The notes: a model not told the origin generated them from the sequence alone. A stretch of DNA of 64,000 nt from Pseudomonas nitroreducens NBRC 12694 (GCF_002091755.1 NZ_BDAI01000007.1:124001-188000); one strand, 5' to 3'. Shown: positions 6,989 through 16,177, numbered from the stretch's first letter. Numbers and translations are program-made.

Positions 6989-8050
6989 TCAGCTGCCGCC
7001 GTCGCGCAGCTTGGCCCAGACTTCGGTGATCACCGGGGCGGTCTTCTCCGGCGCGGTTTCCAGGGCAAACAGGCGGCGCTTGGTTTCCTGGTCCGGGTAC
7101 AGGCCCGGCTGGTCGCGCAGGGCGGCATCGAGGAACTGCGCGGAGTCCTTGTTGCCGTTGGGGTAGAGGGTGGCGGCGGTGATCTGCGCGGCGACCTTGG
7201 GTTGCATCAGGTAGTCGATGAACTTCAGGGCCAGGTCCGGATGCTCGGAGGCGCTGGGGATCACCAGGTTGTCGATGAACAGCACCGAGCCTTCCTGCGG
7301 CACCACGAAGCGCACCGGCTGGCCGGCGTTGGCGGCGCCCAGGGCATCGCCGACCCAGGCCATGGCGACGCACAGTTTGCCGGCGTTGAGGTCCTGGATG
7401 TAGCGCTCGCTGTCGATGTAGCGCAGGTTCGGGCGCAGCTGTGCGAGCACTTCGCCGGCACGGCGGATCTGCGACGGCGCGCTGCGGGCGAAGTTGCGGC
7501 CCTGGTAGTTCATCAGCACCGAGAAGGCCTCGTCCGGAGCGTCCAGCAGGCTCATGCCGCAGGCCTTCAGGCGCTGGCTCTGCTGCGGGTCGAACATCAC
7601 GCTCCAGCTGTCGGGCAGCTTGCCGCCGTAGGCCTTCTCCGCTTCGGGTTCGTTGATTGCCAGGCCCACGGCACCCCACAGATAAGGGATGGCGTGCTGG
7701 TTGTTGGGGTCGACGGCGGCCAGCTTGCTCAGCAACTGGGTGTCGAGGTGGCTGCGGTTGGGCAGCTTGGAGAAATCCAATGCCTGGATGCGCTTGTCGC
7801 GGATCAGCGCCGGCAGGTCGTTGTGCGAGGGCACGGCGACGTCGATCTTCTCACCGCTCTCCAGGGCCTTCTTGACCTCTTCGGCGGTGCTGTAGGTCTT
7901 GTAGTCGACACGGATGCCGGTGTCCTTCTCGAAGTCCTTGAGCACTTCGGGAGCGATGTAGTCGTTCCAGTTGTAGACATGGATGACTTGCTCCGCCCAG
8001 GCAGACAGCGGACACAACAGCATCAGAATCAAGGCGTACAGGCGTGGCAT
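6989..8050 (-). CDS. Periplasmic polyamine-binding protein (PotF family)
   Basis: Solute-binding protein for putrescine- or spermidine-like ligands. It starts with a Sec signal (MPRLYALILMLLCPLSAWA) and continues with the PotD/PotF hallmark VIHVYNWNDYIAPEVLKDFEKDTGI, AVPSHNDLPALI, the hinge IPYLWGAVGLAINEPEA and C-terminal EVWAKLRDGGS. 353 residues, family-sized. Start at 8050 is supported by GGGAG 7 nt upstream. No permease or ATPase gene accompanies it; it must share a transporter (for example SpuFGH) or act as a sensor. It matches PA0295 by position. It is more diverged from SpuD and SpuE than those two are from each other, for example lacking the usual FHSSKY segment, so its ligand may differ. 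Confidence 0.88.
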   Translation of the reverse strand: MPRLYALILMLLCPLSAWAEQVIHVYNWNDYIAPEVLKDFEKDTGIRVDYKTYSTAEEVKKALESGEKIDVAVPSHNDLPALIRDKRIQALDFSKLPNRSHLDTQLLSKLAAVDPNNQHAIPYLWGAVGLAINEPEAEKAYGGKLPDSWSVMFDPQQSQRLKACGMSLLDAPDEAFSVLMNYQGRNFARSAPSQIRRAGEVLAQLRPNLRYIDSERYIQDLNAGKLCVAMAWVGDALGAANAGQPVRFVVPQEGSVLFIDNLVIPSASEHPDLALKFIDYLMQPKVAAQITAATLYPNGNKDSAQFLDAALRDQPGLYPDQETKRRLFALETAPEKTAPVITEVWAKLRDGGS

Positions 8051-8258
8051 TGGCGATCTCCCTGAATGAACCACGTAATCAGCGGATGCGGCATTCGCCG
8101 CTCGATAGCGCGACAGCAAAGACACGACAGACGCGATGGCGCCCGGGCGGGCGGATGGAGACATCGCGAGCAGGAAGGAACGACGGATGTGACTCGCCCT
8201 GGCGCCCCTCCTCGCCGTTGCGATGTCGCAGTTCCCCGGGTGTGCCAGAGGCACAAGG

Positions 8259-8284
8259 AAACGCCGGCACGAGGGCCGGCGTTT
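8259..8284 (-). terminator. Terminator hairpin after spuI
   Basis: Perfect 10-bp stem AAACGCCGGC (8259-8268) and GCCGGCGTTT (8275-8284), 11 bp past the spuI stop. It separates spuI from the binding-protein gene downstream. Confidence 0.75.
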
Positions 8285-8294
8285 CGTTTACCAC

Positions 8295-9674
8295 TTATAC
8301 GGTGTGCAAGTACCAGTTGTACTCGAGATCGGAAATCGAATACTCGAACTCCTGCATCTCATGCTCCTTGCACGCGACGAAGATGTCGATGTACTCGGGG
8401 CTGATGTACTTGTTCATCACGTCGCTGTCGTCCAGCTCGCGCAGGGCATCGCGCAAGTTGTTCGGCAGGCTCTGTTCCAGCTGCTCGTAGGCGTTGCCTT
8501 CGATCGGCGCGCCCGGCTCGACCTTGTTGGTCAGGCCGTGGTGGACGCCAGCCAGTACAGCCGAGAGCAGCAGGTACGGGTTGGCGTCGGCACCGGCGAC
8601 GCGGTGTTCCAGGCGCACCGCTTCCGGTGCTCCGGTCGGCACGCGCAGGGCGACGGTACGGTTGTCCAGGCCCCAGCTCGGCGCGTTCGGCACGAAGAAG
8701 GCCGAACCGAAACGGCGGTACGAGTTGACGTTCGGGCAGAGGAACGCCATCGACGCCGGCAGGGTCTCGAGCACACCGCCGATCGCGTGGCGCAATGCGG
8801 CGTTCTGCTCGGGATCCTCGCTGGTGAAGATGTTCTTGCCGTCCTTGTCGAGCAGCGAGACGTGGACGTGCAGACCGTTGCCAGCCTGACCCGGGTAGGG
8901 CTTGGCCATGAAGGTCGAGTCCATCTCGTGGTCGTAGGCGACGTTCTTGATCAGGCGCTTGAGCAGGACTGCGTAGTCGCAGGCCTTCAGAGCGTCGTCA
9001 ACGTGGTGCATGTTGACTTCGAACTGGGCCGGTGCGCTTTCCTTGACGATGGCGTCGGCGGGGATGCCCTGGGCGCGGGCGCCGTCGATGATGTCCTGGA
9101 GGCAATCAGCGTATTCGTCGAGGTCGTCGATGGAGTAGACCTGGACCGATTGCGGGCGCTTGCCGGAGATCGGCGAGCGCGGCGGCTGCGGCCGGCCGTT
9201 CACGTTCTCCTGGTCGATCAGGTAGAACTCGAGCTCGAAGGCCGCGACGATGGTCAGGCCGATGTCGGTGAACTTCTGTACCACCTGACGCAGTACTTCA
9301 CGCGGGTCGGCGAAGAACGGCGTGCGTTCTTCCATCTCGTGCATGGTCATCAGCAACTGCGCGGTCGGGCGCTTCTGCCAGGGCTCCATGGAGAGGGTAT
9401 TGGGGATCGGGAAACAGACGCGGTCTGCGTCGCCAATGTCCAGGCCGAGGCCGGTGCTTTCCACGGTGGAGCCGGTGATGTCGAGAGCGAAGAGAGAGGC
9501 GGGGAGGTTGATGCCCTTCTCATAGACTTTGGGCAGGTTGGTGCGTTCGATGCGCTTGCCGCGGACCACACCATTCATGTCTGCAATAAGGAGGTCGACG
9601 AACTGGACCTCGGGGTGTTCCTTCAGGAACTCACTCGCTTCTTCGAGCGACACGGCACTCTGGGGTACCGACAT
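8295..9674 (-). CDS. spuI: Gamma-glutamylpolyamine synthetase SpuI (glutamine synthetase family)
   Basis: ATP-dependent ligase joining glutamate to an amine (putrescine, cadaverine, spermidine or diaminopropane in P. aeruginosa), first step of the gamma-glutamylation route. 459 residues of the GS-III/PuuA type: an N-terminal beta-grasp domain (VQFVDLLIADMNGVVRGKRI), then catalytic motifs FELEFYL, PAQFEVNMHHVD, AKPYPGQAGNGLHVHVSLLD, NSYRRFGSAFF and RVPTGAPEAVRLEHR. It lacks the adenylylation loop of GlnA. It is divergent from spuA across a 278-bp gap containing a large inverted repeat, and is followed by a terminator. Paralogous to spuB in this locus. Matches PA0296. Confidence 0.93.
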   Translation of the reverse strand: MSVPQSAVSLEEASEFLKEHPEVQFVDLLIADMNGVVRGKRIERTNLPKVYEKGINLPASLFALDITGSTVESTGLGLDIGDADRVCFPIPNTLSMEPWQKRPTAQLLMTMHEMEERTPFFADPREVLRQVVQKFTDIGLTIVAAFELEFYLIDQENVNGRPQPPRSPISGKRPQSVQVYSIDDLDEYADCLQDIIDGARAQGIPADAIVKESAPAQFEVNMHHVDDALKACDYAVLLKRLIKNVAYDHEMDSTFMAKPYPGQAGNGLHVHVSLLDKDGKNIFTSEDPEQNAALRHAIGGVLETLPASMAFLCPNVNSYRRFGSAFFVPNAPSWGLDNRTVALRVPTGAPEAVRLEHRVAGADANPYLLLSAVLAGVHHGLTNKVEPGAPIEGNAYEQLEQSLPNNLRDALRELDDSDVMNKYISPEYIDIFVACKEHEMQEFEYSISDLEYNWYLHTV

Positions 9675-9869
9675 GATGTCACACCTTTATTGTTAAAAAT
9701 TTCAATCATTCGAAAGCTGAGGTGTGAGTCAATCCGAATTGGCAAGGGTTGTCAATGTCGCACCAAAGTGGGGCGCATCAGTCCTGATGGGCCGTTTTTG
9801 GGGCGTTTCGAGCCGCTTTTGATCCGCGGAGAGCCTTTGCTGGCGGGCTGTTCAGTGGGGCGTGTTTGA

Positions 9870-9896
9870 TTTTTTACATGGCTATTGTGTAAAAAA
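9870..9896. promoter_or_regulatory. Perfect inverted repeat (operator candidate) in the spuI-spuA divergent region
   Basis: TTTTTTACA (9870-9878) and TGTAAAAAA (9888-9896) form 9-bp arms with a 9-bp spacer, 57 bp before the spuA start and about 200 bp before spuI. The symmetry and length fit a dimeric repressor. In P. aeruginosa the gamma-glutamylation genes are repressed by PauR; whether this is its site is inference. The rest of the gap holds no gene. Confidence 0.55.
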
Positions 9897-9952
9897 ATGA
9901 ACAAGGCTAAGCTCGGCCTCAAGCCCATAACACTTACAAACACGGGTGTCCC

Positions 9953-10702
9953 ATGTCTCGCCTGCCGTTAATCGGCGTGTCCGCCTGCCTCAAGCAGATC
10001 GGTTCCAAACCCTACCATGTTGCTGGCGACAAATACCTCAGAGCGCTGATCTCCGGGGCCTCGGGCATTCCTTTGATCATTCCCTCCCTGGGCGATGCCA
10101 TCGACCAGGAAGACATGTTGGCCGCGTTCGACGGCCTGCTCTTCACAGGCTCGGCGTCGAACGTCGAACCCCATCATTATAGTGGCTCCGCCAGCGTTGC
10201 AGGCACCCCCCATGATCCCGAGCGCGACAGCACGACGCTGCCGCTGATTCGCCGCGCCGTCGCGGCCGGGATTCCGGTGCTGGGCATCTGCCGCGGCTTC
10301 CAGGAAATGAATGTCGCCTTCGGCGGTTCGTTGCACCAGAAGGTGCACGAAGTCGAGGGCTTCATGGACCACCGCGAACCTGCCGGTGAGCCGATCGAAA
10401 TCCAATATGGTCTGCGGCATGTCGTCGACGTGCAGCCGGGCGGCGTTTTCGCCGGTATCGGGCTACCCTCGCAGTTCCAGGTCAATTCTATTCACGGCCA
10501 GGGCGTTGATCGTCTGGCGCCCGGCCTTCGTGTAGAAGCTCTGGCGCCTGACGGGTTGGTTGAAGCCTTCTCCGTCGAAGGTGCGGCCTTCGCCGTCGGG
10601 GTGCAGTGGCACCCGGAATGGCAGGTCGAAACGAACCCCAACTATCTCGCTATCTTCCAGGCATTCGGCAAAGCCTGCAGCAAGAGGGCGGGGAACCGCT
10701 GA
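9953..10702 (+). CDS. spuA: Gamma-glutamyl-gamma-aminobutyrate hydrolase SpuA (class I amidotransferase fold)
   Basis: Peptidase C26-type hydrolase that removes the gamma-glutamyl group from gamma-glutamyl-GABA, closing the gamma-glutamylation route. 249 residues. The start LPLIGVSACLK is followed by the oxyanion region DGLLFTGSASNVEPHHY, the nucleophile elbow LGICRGFQEMN (Cys113), and His220 and Glu222 in VQWHPEW, completing the triad. First gene of the run spuABCDEFGH; the operator-like palindrome lies 57 bp upstream. Ribosome site is weak (ACGGG). A GC-rich hairpin overlaps the stop codon region. Matches PA0297. Confidence 0.92.
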   Translation: MSRLPLIGVSACLKQIGSKPYHVAGDKYLRALISGASGIPLIIPSLGDAIDQEDMLAAFDGLLFTGSASNVEPHHYSGSASVAGTPHDPERDSTTLPLIRRAVAAGIPVLGICRGFQEMNVAFGGSLHQKVHEVEGFMDHREPAGEPIEIQYGLRHVVDVQPGGVFAGIGLPSQFQVNSIHGQGVDRLAPGLRVEALAPDGLVEAFSVEGAAFAVGVQWHPEWQVETNPNYLAIFQAFGKACSKRAGNR

Positions 10703-10724
10703 GTCCGGCGTTGGGGCCGGGCTC
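10701..10724 (+). promoter_or_regulatory. Intercistronic hairpin spuA-spuB
   Basis: GAGTCCGGC (10701-10709) and GCCGGGCTC (10716-10724) pair with one G-T; no T-run follows, so it is more likely a processing or stabilising hairpin than a full terminator. A similar element occurs at 12109-12133. Confidence 0.45.
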
Positions 10725-10742
10725 TCAAACCCTGAGGTCTTT

Positions 10743-12101
10743 ATGACTAGCAAGCTAGACCAGCTCAGTGGCTGGTTGAAGGAACGCAAGATCACTGAAG
10801 TGGAATGCATGATCGCCGACCTGACCGGGATCGCCCGGGGCAAGATCGCGCCGACTGCGAAATTCCTCAACGAGAAGGGCATGCGCCTGCCGGAGAGCGT
10901 TCTCCTGCAGACCGTGACCGGCGACTACGTCGAGGATGACATCTATTACGACCTGCTGGACCCGGCCGACATCGATATGGTCTGCCGCCCGGACGAGAAT
11001 GCCGTGTTCCTCGTCCCCTGGGCCATTGAGCCGACCGCGATGGTCATCCACGATACCTACGACAAGCTGGGCAACCCCATCGAGCTGTCGCCGCGCAACG
11101 TCCTCAAGCGCGTCCTCCAGCTATACGCCGAAAAGGGCTGGAGGCCGATCGTGGCTCCGGAGATGGAGTTCTACCTGACCAAGCGCAGCGACGACCCCGA
11201 CTACCCGCTGCAGGCTCCGGTGGGCCGTTCCGGCCGCCAGGAGACCGGTCGCCAGTCCTTCTCCATCGACGCGGCGAACGAATTCGACCCGCTGTTCGAG
11301 GACATGTACGACTGGTGCGAACTGCAGGGCCTGGATCTGGACACCCTGATCCATGAAGAAGGCACCGCGCAGATGGAGATCAACTTCCGTCACGGCGATG
11401 CCCTGGACCTGGCCGACCAGATCGTGGTGTTCAAGCGCACCATGCGCGAGGCCGCTCTCAAGCACAACGTGGCCGCGACCTTCATGGCCAAGCCGATGAC
11501 CGGCGAGCCGGGCAGTGCCATGCACCTGCACCAGAGCATCGTCGACATCAAGACCGGCAAGAACATCTTCTCCAACGCCGACGGCAGCATGAGCGAGCTG
11601 TTCCTGCATCACATCGGCGGCCTGCAGAAGCTGATTCCCGAGGCGCTGCCGCTGTTCGCGCCGAACGTCAACTCGTTCCGCCGCTTCCTGCCCGACACCT
11701 CGGCGCCGGTGAACGTGGAATGGGGCGAAGAGAACCGCACCGTGGGCCTGCGCGTACCGGATTCCACCCCGGACAACCGGCGCGTGGAAAACCGCCTGGC
11801 CGGCGCCGATGCCAACCCCTACCTGGCCCTCGCCGCCAGCCTGCTGTGCGGCTACATCGGCATGGTCGAAGGCCTCAAACCCAGTGCGCAGGTCAAGGGC
11901 CGCGGCTATGAACGGCGTAACCTGCGCCTGCCGCTGACCATCGAGGCTGCACTGGAGTGCATGGAAGGTAGCAAGACCCTGGAGAAATACCTGGGTGACA
12001 AGTTCATTCGAGGCTATGTCGCGGTGAAGCGCGCCGAGCACGAGAACTTCAAGCGAGTAATCAGTTCCTGGGAGCGCGAGTTCCTCCTGCTTTCTGTCTG
12101 A
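10743..12101 (+). CDS. spuB: Glutamine synthetase family gamma-glutamylpolyamine synthetase SpuB
   Basis: Second gamma-glutamyl ligase of the locus, joining glutamate to polyamines. 452 residues from the ATG at 10743, which has GAGG 5 nt upstream; the frame is open further upstream but overlaps spuA. Motifs: IADLTGIARGKIA in the beta-grasp domain, PEMEFYL, GTAQMEINFRHGD, AKPMTGEPGSAMHLHQSI, NSFRRFLPDTSAP, and ENRTVGLRVPDSTPDNRRVENR in the ATP site. Lies 40 bp after spuA and 61 bp before spuC. Matches PA0298. Which amine each of SpuI and SpuB prefers cannot be read from sequence. Confidence 0.93.
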   Translation: MTSKLDQLSGWLKERKITEVECMIADLTGIARGKIAPTAKFLNEKGMRLPESVLLQTVTGDYVEDDIYYDLLDPADIDMVCRPDENAVFLVPWAIEPTAMVIHDTYDKLGNPIELSPRNVLKRVLQLYAEKGWRPIVAPEMEFYLTKRSDDPDYPLQAPVGRSGRQETGRQSFSIDAANEFDPLFEDMYDWCELQGLDLDTLIHEEGTAQMEINFRHGDALDLADQIVVFKRTMREAALKHNVAATFMAKPMTGEPGSAMHLHQSIVDIKTGKNIFSNADGSMSELFLHHIGGLQKLIPEALPLFAPNVNSFRRFLPDTSAPVNVEWGEENRTVGLRVPDSTPDNRRVENRLAGADANPYLALAASLLCGYIGMVEGLKPSAQVKGRGYERRNLRLPLTIEAALECMEGSKTLEKYLGDKFIRGYVAVKRAEHENFKRVISSWEREFLLLSV

Positions 12102-12108
12102 TCGGCGT

Positions 12109-12133
12109 GGGGTCCGGCGCGTGGCCGGGCCCC
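12109..12133 (+). promoter_or_regulatory. Intercistronic hairpin spuB-spuC
   Basis: GGGGTCCGGC (12109-12118) and GCCGGGCCCC (12124-12133) pair with one G-T; GTGTTTCTT follows. It resembles the spuA-spuB hairpin and could be a leaky terminator or a stabiliser. Confidence 0.45.
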
Positions 12134-12162
12134 GTGTTTCTTAGAGAAGAGGTTTTATCAAG

Positions 12163-13530
12163 ATGACTAACCAGACCAGCGCCAACACCCAACACTGGCA
12201 GGCGCTCAGCCGCGATCACCACCTGGCTCCGTTCACCGACTACAAGCAGCTGAACGAGAAGGGTGCGCGCATCATCACCAAGGCCGAAGGCGTGTACCTG
12301 TGGGACAGCGAGGGCAACAAGATCCTCGACGGCATGGCTGGCCTGTGGTGCGTGAACGTCGGTTACGGTCGCAAGGAACTTGCTGAAGCCGCCTACAAGC
12401 AGATGCAGGAACTGCCCTACTACAACCTGTTCTTCCAGACCGCACACCCGCCGGTACTGGAGCTGTCCAAGGCCATCGCCGACATCGCTCCCGAAGGCAT
12501 GAACCACGTGTTCTTCACCGGCTCGGGTTCGGAGTCCAACGACACCGTGCTGCGCATGGTCCGCCACTACTGGTCGATCAAGGGTCAGCCGCAGAAGAAG
12601 GTGGTCATCGGCCGCTGGAACGGCTACCACGGCTCCACCGTCGCCGGCGTCAGCCTGGGCGGCATGAAGGCGCTGCACGAGCAGGGTGACCTGCCGATCC
12701 CGGGTATCGAGCACATCGCCCAGCCTTACTGGTTCGGCGAAGGCGGCGACATGGACCCGGAAGAGTTCGGCGTCTGGGCTGCCGAGCAGCTGGAGAAGAA
12801 GATTCTCGAAGTCGGCGAAGACAAGGTCGCCGCCTTCATCGCCGAGCCCCTGCAGGGCGCGGGTGGCGTGATCGTTCCGCCGAAAACCTACTGGCCGAAG
12901 ATCCGCGAGATCCTCGCCAAGTACGACATCCTGTTCATCGCTGACGAAGTGATCTGTGGTTTCGGCCGTACCGGCGAATGGTTCGGCAGCCAGTACTTCG
13001 GCAACGCCCCGGACCTGATGCCGATCGCCAAGGGCCTGACCAGCGGTTACATCCCCATGGGCGGTGTGATCGTTCGCGACGAGATCGTCCATACCCTGAA
13101 TGAGGGTGGCGAGTTCTACCACGGCTTCACTTACTCTGGTCACCCGGTAGCCGCTGCGGTGGCGCTGGAGAACATCCGCATCCTGCGCGAAGAGAAGATC
13201 GTCGAGCGAGTGAAGAGCGAAACGGCACCGTATTTGCAACAACGCTGGCAAGAGCTGGCCGACCATCCCCTGGTAGGCGAAGCCCGCGGGGTAGGCCTGG
13301 TGGCAGCACTGGAGCTGGTGAAGAACAAGAAGACCCGCGAGCGCTTCGAAGGCAAGGGTGTCGGGATGCTGTGCCGCGAGCACTGCTTCCGCAACGGTCT
13401 GATCATGCGCGCGGTGGGAGACACTATGATTATCTCGCCGCCGCTGGTGATCGAGAAATCGCAGATCGATGACCTGATCACCCTGGCGCGCAAGTGCCTC
13501 GATCAAACCGCCGCAGCCGTTCTGTCTTGA
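12163..13530 (+). CDS. spuC: Polyamine:pyruvate transaminase SpuC
   Basis: PLP-dependent class III (omega) aminotransferase moving the terminal amine of putrescine, cadaverine or related amines to pyruvate. 455 residues. Features: HLAPFTDYKQLNEKGARII near the substrate entry, GMAGLWCVNVGYG, the PLP phosphate loop FFTGSGSESNDT, NGYHGSTVAGVSLGG, FIADEVICGFGRTGEWFGS with the PLP-N1 Asp, and the Schiff-base lysine (Lys290) in PIAKGLTSGYIPMGG. Ribosome site AGAGG precedes the ATG. Located between the ligase gene spuB and the binding protein gene spuD; matches PA0299. Confidence 0.95.
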   Translation: MTNQTSANTQHWQALSRDHHLAPFTDYKQLNEKGARIITKAEGVYLWDSEGNKILDGMAGLWCVNVGYGRKELAEAAYKQMQELPYYNLFFQTAHPPVLELSKAIADIAPEGMNHVFFTGSGSESNDTVLRMVRHYWSIKGQPQKKVVIGRWNGYHGSTVAGVSLGGMKALHEQGDLPIPGIEHIAQPYWFGEGGDMDPEEFGVWAAEQLEKKILEVGEDKVAAFIAEPLQGAGGVIVPPKTYWPKIREILAKYDILFIADEVICGFGRTGEWFGSQYFGNAPDLMPIAKGLTSGYIPMGGVIVRDEIVHTLNEGGEFYHGFTYSGHPVAAAVALENIRILREEKIVERVKSETAPYLQQRWQELADHPLVGEARGVGLVAALELVKNKKTRERFEGKGVGMLCREHCFRNGLIMRAVGDTMIISPPLVIEKSQIDDLITLARKCLDQTAAAVLS

Positions 13531-13647
13531 GTCTTTCACCAGACCTTTGACAGACTGCGCCTGTGCGTTGGCCAGGCTCACCGGGTGGTGACGGAAGGAG
13601 ATGTCCACGCCACCCGGAACATCAAAAAAACAAACGGAGCTACCCGC

Positions 13648-14748
13648 ATGTTCAAGACCTTCGGCAAATCCCTGCTCGCTGTAACGCTGGCAGGCGCTGT
13701 GGCTGGTATGGCGCAGGCTGATGACAAGGTGCTGCACGTCTACAACTGGTCGGACTACATCGCGCCGGACACGGTCGACAAGTTCACCAAGGAAACCGGT
13801 ATCAAGGTCGTCTACGACGTCTACGACAGCAACGAAGTGCTGGAAGCCAAGCTGCTGGCCGGCAAGTCGGGCTACGACATCGTGGTGCCGTCCAACTCCT
13901 TCCTGGCCAAGCAGATCAAGGCGGGTGTGTATGTGCCGCTGGACAAGTCCAAGCTGCCGAACTGGAAGAACCTGAATCCGGACATCATGAAGACCCTGGA
14001 GATCAGCGACCCGGGCAACCAGTACGCGATCCCCTACATGTGGGGCACCATCGGCATCGGCTACAACCCGGACAAGGTCAAGGCCGCGCTGGGCGACAAC
14101 GCCCCGGTGGACTCCTGGGACCTGGTGTTCAAGCCGGAAAACATTCAGAAGCTGAAGGCCTGCGGCGTGAGCTTCCTCGACTCGCCGACCGAAATGATCC
14201 CGGCAGCCCTGCACTACCTGGGCTACAAGCCCGATAGTCAGGACCCCAAAGAGCTCAAGGAAGCCGAGGCACTGTTCCTGAAGATTCGTCCGTACATCTC
14301 CTACTTCCACTCCTCCAAGTACATTTCCGATATCGCCAACGGCAACATCTGCGTGGCCATCGGTTACTCGGGTGACGTGTACCAGGCCAAGTCCCGCGCT
14401 GAAGAAGCCAAGAACAAGGTCACTGTGAAGTACAACATTCCGAAGGAAGGTGCTGGCGCGTTCTTCGACACCGTTGCCATTCCGAAGGATGCCGAGAACC
14501 AGGAAGCCGCGCTGAAGTGGATCAACTTCCTGCTCGAGCCGGCCGTCATGTCCGAGATCACCAACGTCGTGCAGTTCCCGAACGGCAACGCCGCGGCCAC
14601 CCCGATGGTGAACGAGGCGATCCGCAACGACCCGGGCGTGTATCCGACTCCGGAAACCATGAAGAAGCTGTACGCCTTCCCGGATCTGCCGGCGAAGACC
14701 CAGCGTCTGATGACCCGCAGCTGGACCACCATCAAGTCCGGCAAGTAA
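13648..14748 (+). CDS. spuD: Putrescine-binding periplasmic protein SpuD
   Basis: Solute-binding protein of the PotF family feeding the SpuFGH transporter; the P. aeruginosa protein prefers putrescine. 366 residues from the ATG at 13648 (CGGAG upstream). The signal peptide MFKTFGKSLLAVTLAGAVAG ends near MAQA/DD; the mature part begins VLHVYNWSDYIAPDT and continues YDVYDSNEVLEAKLLAGKSGYDIVVPSNSF (positions about 60-90), AIPYMWGTIGIGYNPDKV and FHSSKYISDIANGNICVAIG, ending RSWTTIKSGK. The NWSDY and FHSSKY segments contribute ligand-pocket residues in this family. A strong hairpin lies just past the stop. Matches PA0300. Confidence 0.93.
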   Translation: MFKTFGKSLLAVTLAGAVAGMAQADDKVLHVYNWSDYIAPDTVDKFTKETGIKVVYDVYDSNEVLEAKLLAGKSGYDIVVPSNSFLAKQIKAGVYVPLDKSKLPNWKNLNPDIMKTLEISDPGNQYAIPYMWGTIGIGYNPDKVKAALGDNAPVDSWDLVFKPENIQKLKACGVSFLDSPTEMIPAALHYLGYKPDSQDPKELKEAEALFLKIRPYISYFHSSKYISDIANGNICVAIGYSGDVYQAKSRAEEAKNKVTVKYNIPKEGAGAFFDTVAIPKDAENQEAALKWINFLLEPAVMSEITNVVQFPNGNAAATPMVNEAIRNDPGVYPTPETMKKLYAFPDLPAKTQRLMTRSWTTIKSGK

Positions 14749-14757
14749 TCGGGTAGT

Positions 14758-14780
14758 CGCTGCCGCCTGACGCGGCAGCG
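14758..14780 (+). promoter_or_regulatory. Strong hairpin after spuD
   Basis: CGCTGCCGC (14758-14766) pairs perfectly with GCGGCAGCG (14772-14780), loop of five, 10 bp past the stop, without a T-run. In transporter operons such hairpins after the binding-protein gene often protect that part of the message, giving it higher levels than downstream genes; that role is inferred here. Confidence 0.5.
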
Positions 14781-14976
14781 GATGGTCCGGGACCGCGGCG
14801 GGGGAGTGCCCTTCCTCGCCGCTACCGGCAGCAACAAACAGCTTCCATCGGTGGAATGGCTGCGCAGGCCCTGGCGCTCTCGTGCTGATGAAGGGTTCGG
14901 CGCTATCCACGGACCGGCCGTCGAAACCCCGGCAGCAACCGACAGAAGTAGTAAAAAACAACGAGAGGACTCACGT

Positions 14977-16071
14977 GTGCGCATTCCCTTCCGCAGAACC
15001 CTGATCGCTGCAGTCTCCGTCCTCGGCCTGGCCTCGCAGGTGCAGGCGCAAGAGACCGTCCACATCTACAACTGGTCGGACTACATTGGTGAAACCACCC
15101 TCGCCGATTTCGAGAAGGAAACCGGTATCAAGCCGGTGTACGACGTCTTCGACTCCAACGAAACCCTGGAAGGCAAGCTCCTGGCCGGTCGCACCGGTTA
15201 TGACGTGGTCGTGCCGTCCAACCACTTCCTCGGTCGCCAGATCAAGGCCGGTGCGTTCCAGAAGCTGGACAAGAGCCAGCTGCCGAACTGGTCGAACCTC
15301 GACCCGCACCTGATGAAACAGCTCGAGGCCAACGACCCGGGCAACGAGTACGGCGTGCCGTACCTGTGGGGCACCAACGGCATCGGCTACAACGTCGACA
15401 AGGTCAAGGCCGTGCTGGGTGTCGACAAGATCGATTCGTGGGCTGTGCTGTTCGAGCCCGAGAACATGAAGAAGCTCAGCCAGTGCGGCGTCGCCTTCCT
15501 CGATTCGGGCGACGAGATGATGCCGGCTGTGCTCAAGTACCTGGGGTTGGACCCCAATAGCACCAATCCGGACGACTACAAGAAGGTGGAAGAGAAGCTG
15601 ATGGCGGTGCGCCCATACGTCACCTACTTCCATTCCTCCAAGTACATTTCCGACCTGGCCAACGGCAACATCTGCGTGGCGGCCGGTTTCTCCGGTGACG
15701 TATTCCAGGCCGCCAACCGCGCCAAGGAAGCCGGCAAGGGCGTGAACATCGCCTACGCCATTCCCAAGGAAGGCGCCAACCTCTGGTTCGACATCCTCGC
15801 CATTCCGAAGGATGCCTCCAACCCGAAGGCAGCCCATGCGTTCATCAACTACCTGCTCAAACCCGAAGTGATCGCCAAGGTCAGCGATTACGTCGGTTAC
15901 GCCAACCCGAACCCCAAGGCTGGCGAATTCATGGATGAGTCCGTGCGCAACAATCCTGAGGTGTACCCATCCCAGGAGGTTCTCGACAAACTCTTCGTGC
16001 AGCATGAGCTGCCGCCGAAGACCCTGCGCCTCATGACCCGTTCCTGGACCAAGATCAAGTCAGGCAAGTAA
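14977..16071 (+). CDS. spuE: Spermidine-binding periplasmic protein SpuE
   Basis: PotF-family binding protein paralogous to SpuD; the P. aeruginosa protein binds spermidine and links to type III secretion control. 364 residues from a GTG at 14977 with GAGAGGA 6 nt upstream; upstream in-frame codons lack a ribosome site. Signal peptide RIPFRRTLIAAVSVLGLASQ ends near VQA/QE. Mature sequence: TVHIYNWSDYIGETTLADFEKETGI, VPSNHFLGRQIKAGAFQKLDKSQ, VPYLWGTNGIGYNVDKVK, FHSSKYISDLANGNICVAAG, and RSWTKIKSGK at the end. It lies 228 bp after spuD, an unusually wide gap inside the run, which could hold a separate promoter. Matches PA0301. Confidence 0.92.
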   Translation: MRIPFRRTLIAAVSVLGLASQVQAQETVHIYNWSDYIGETTLADFEKETGIKPVYDVFDSNETLEGKLLAGRTGYDVVVPSNHFLGRQIKAGAFQKLDKSQLPNWSNLDPHLMKQLEANDPGNEYGVPYLWGTNGIGYNVDKVKAVLGVDKIDSWAVLFEPENMKKLSQCGVAFLDSGDEMMPAVLKYLGLDPNSTNPDDYKKVEEKLMAVRPYVTYFHSSKYISDLANGNICVAAGFSGDVFQAANRAKEAGKGVNIAYAIPKEGANLWFDILAIPKDASNPKAAHAFINYLLKPEVIAKVSDYVGYANPNPKAGEFMDESVRNNPEVYPSQEVLDKLFVQHELPPKTLRLMTRSWTKIKSGK

Positions 16072-16177
16072 GGCGGATTTCCCCCAATCCGTCCGCGCGG
16101 GCACGGAGCGTCGGAGAGCCCCTCGAAAGGTTTTCCGACGCACGTAAACTGCGCCAGCCCTGAGTAATACCAAGCAT

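Noticed and set aside
12061..14961. 966-codon minus-strand open frame opposite spuC and spuD
   Set aside because: Fully antisense to two recognised genes; composition (His, Val, Asp, Gly rich) is the usual mirror of real codons.
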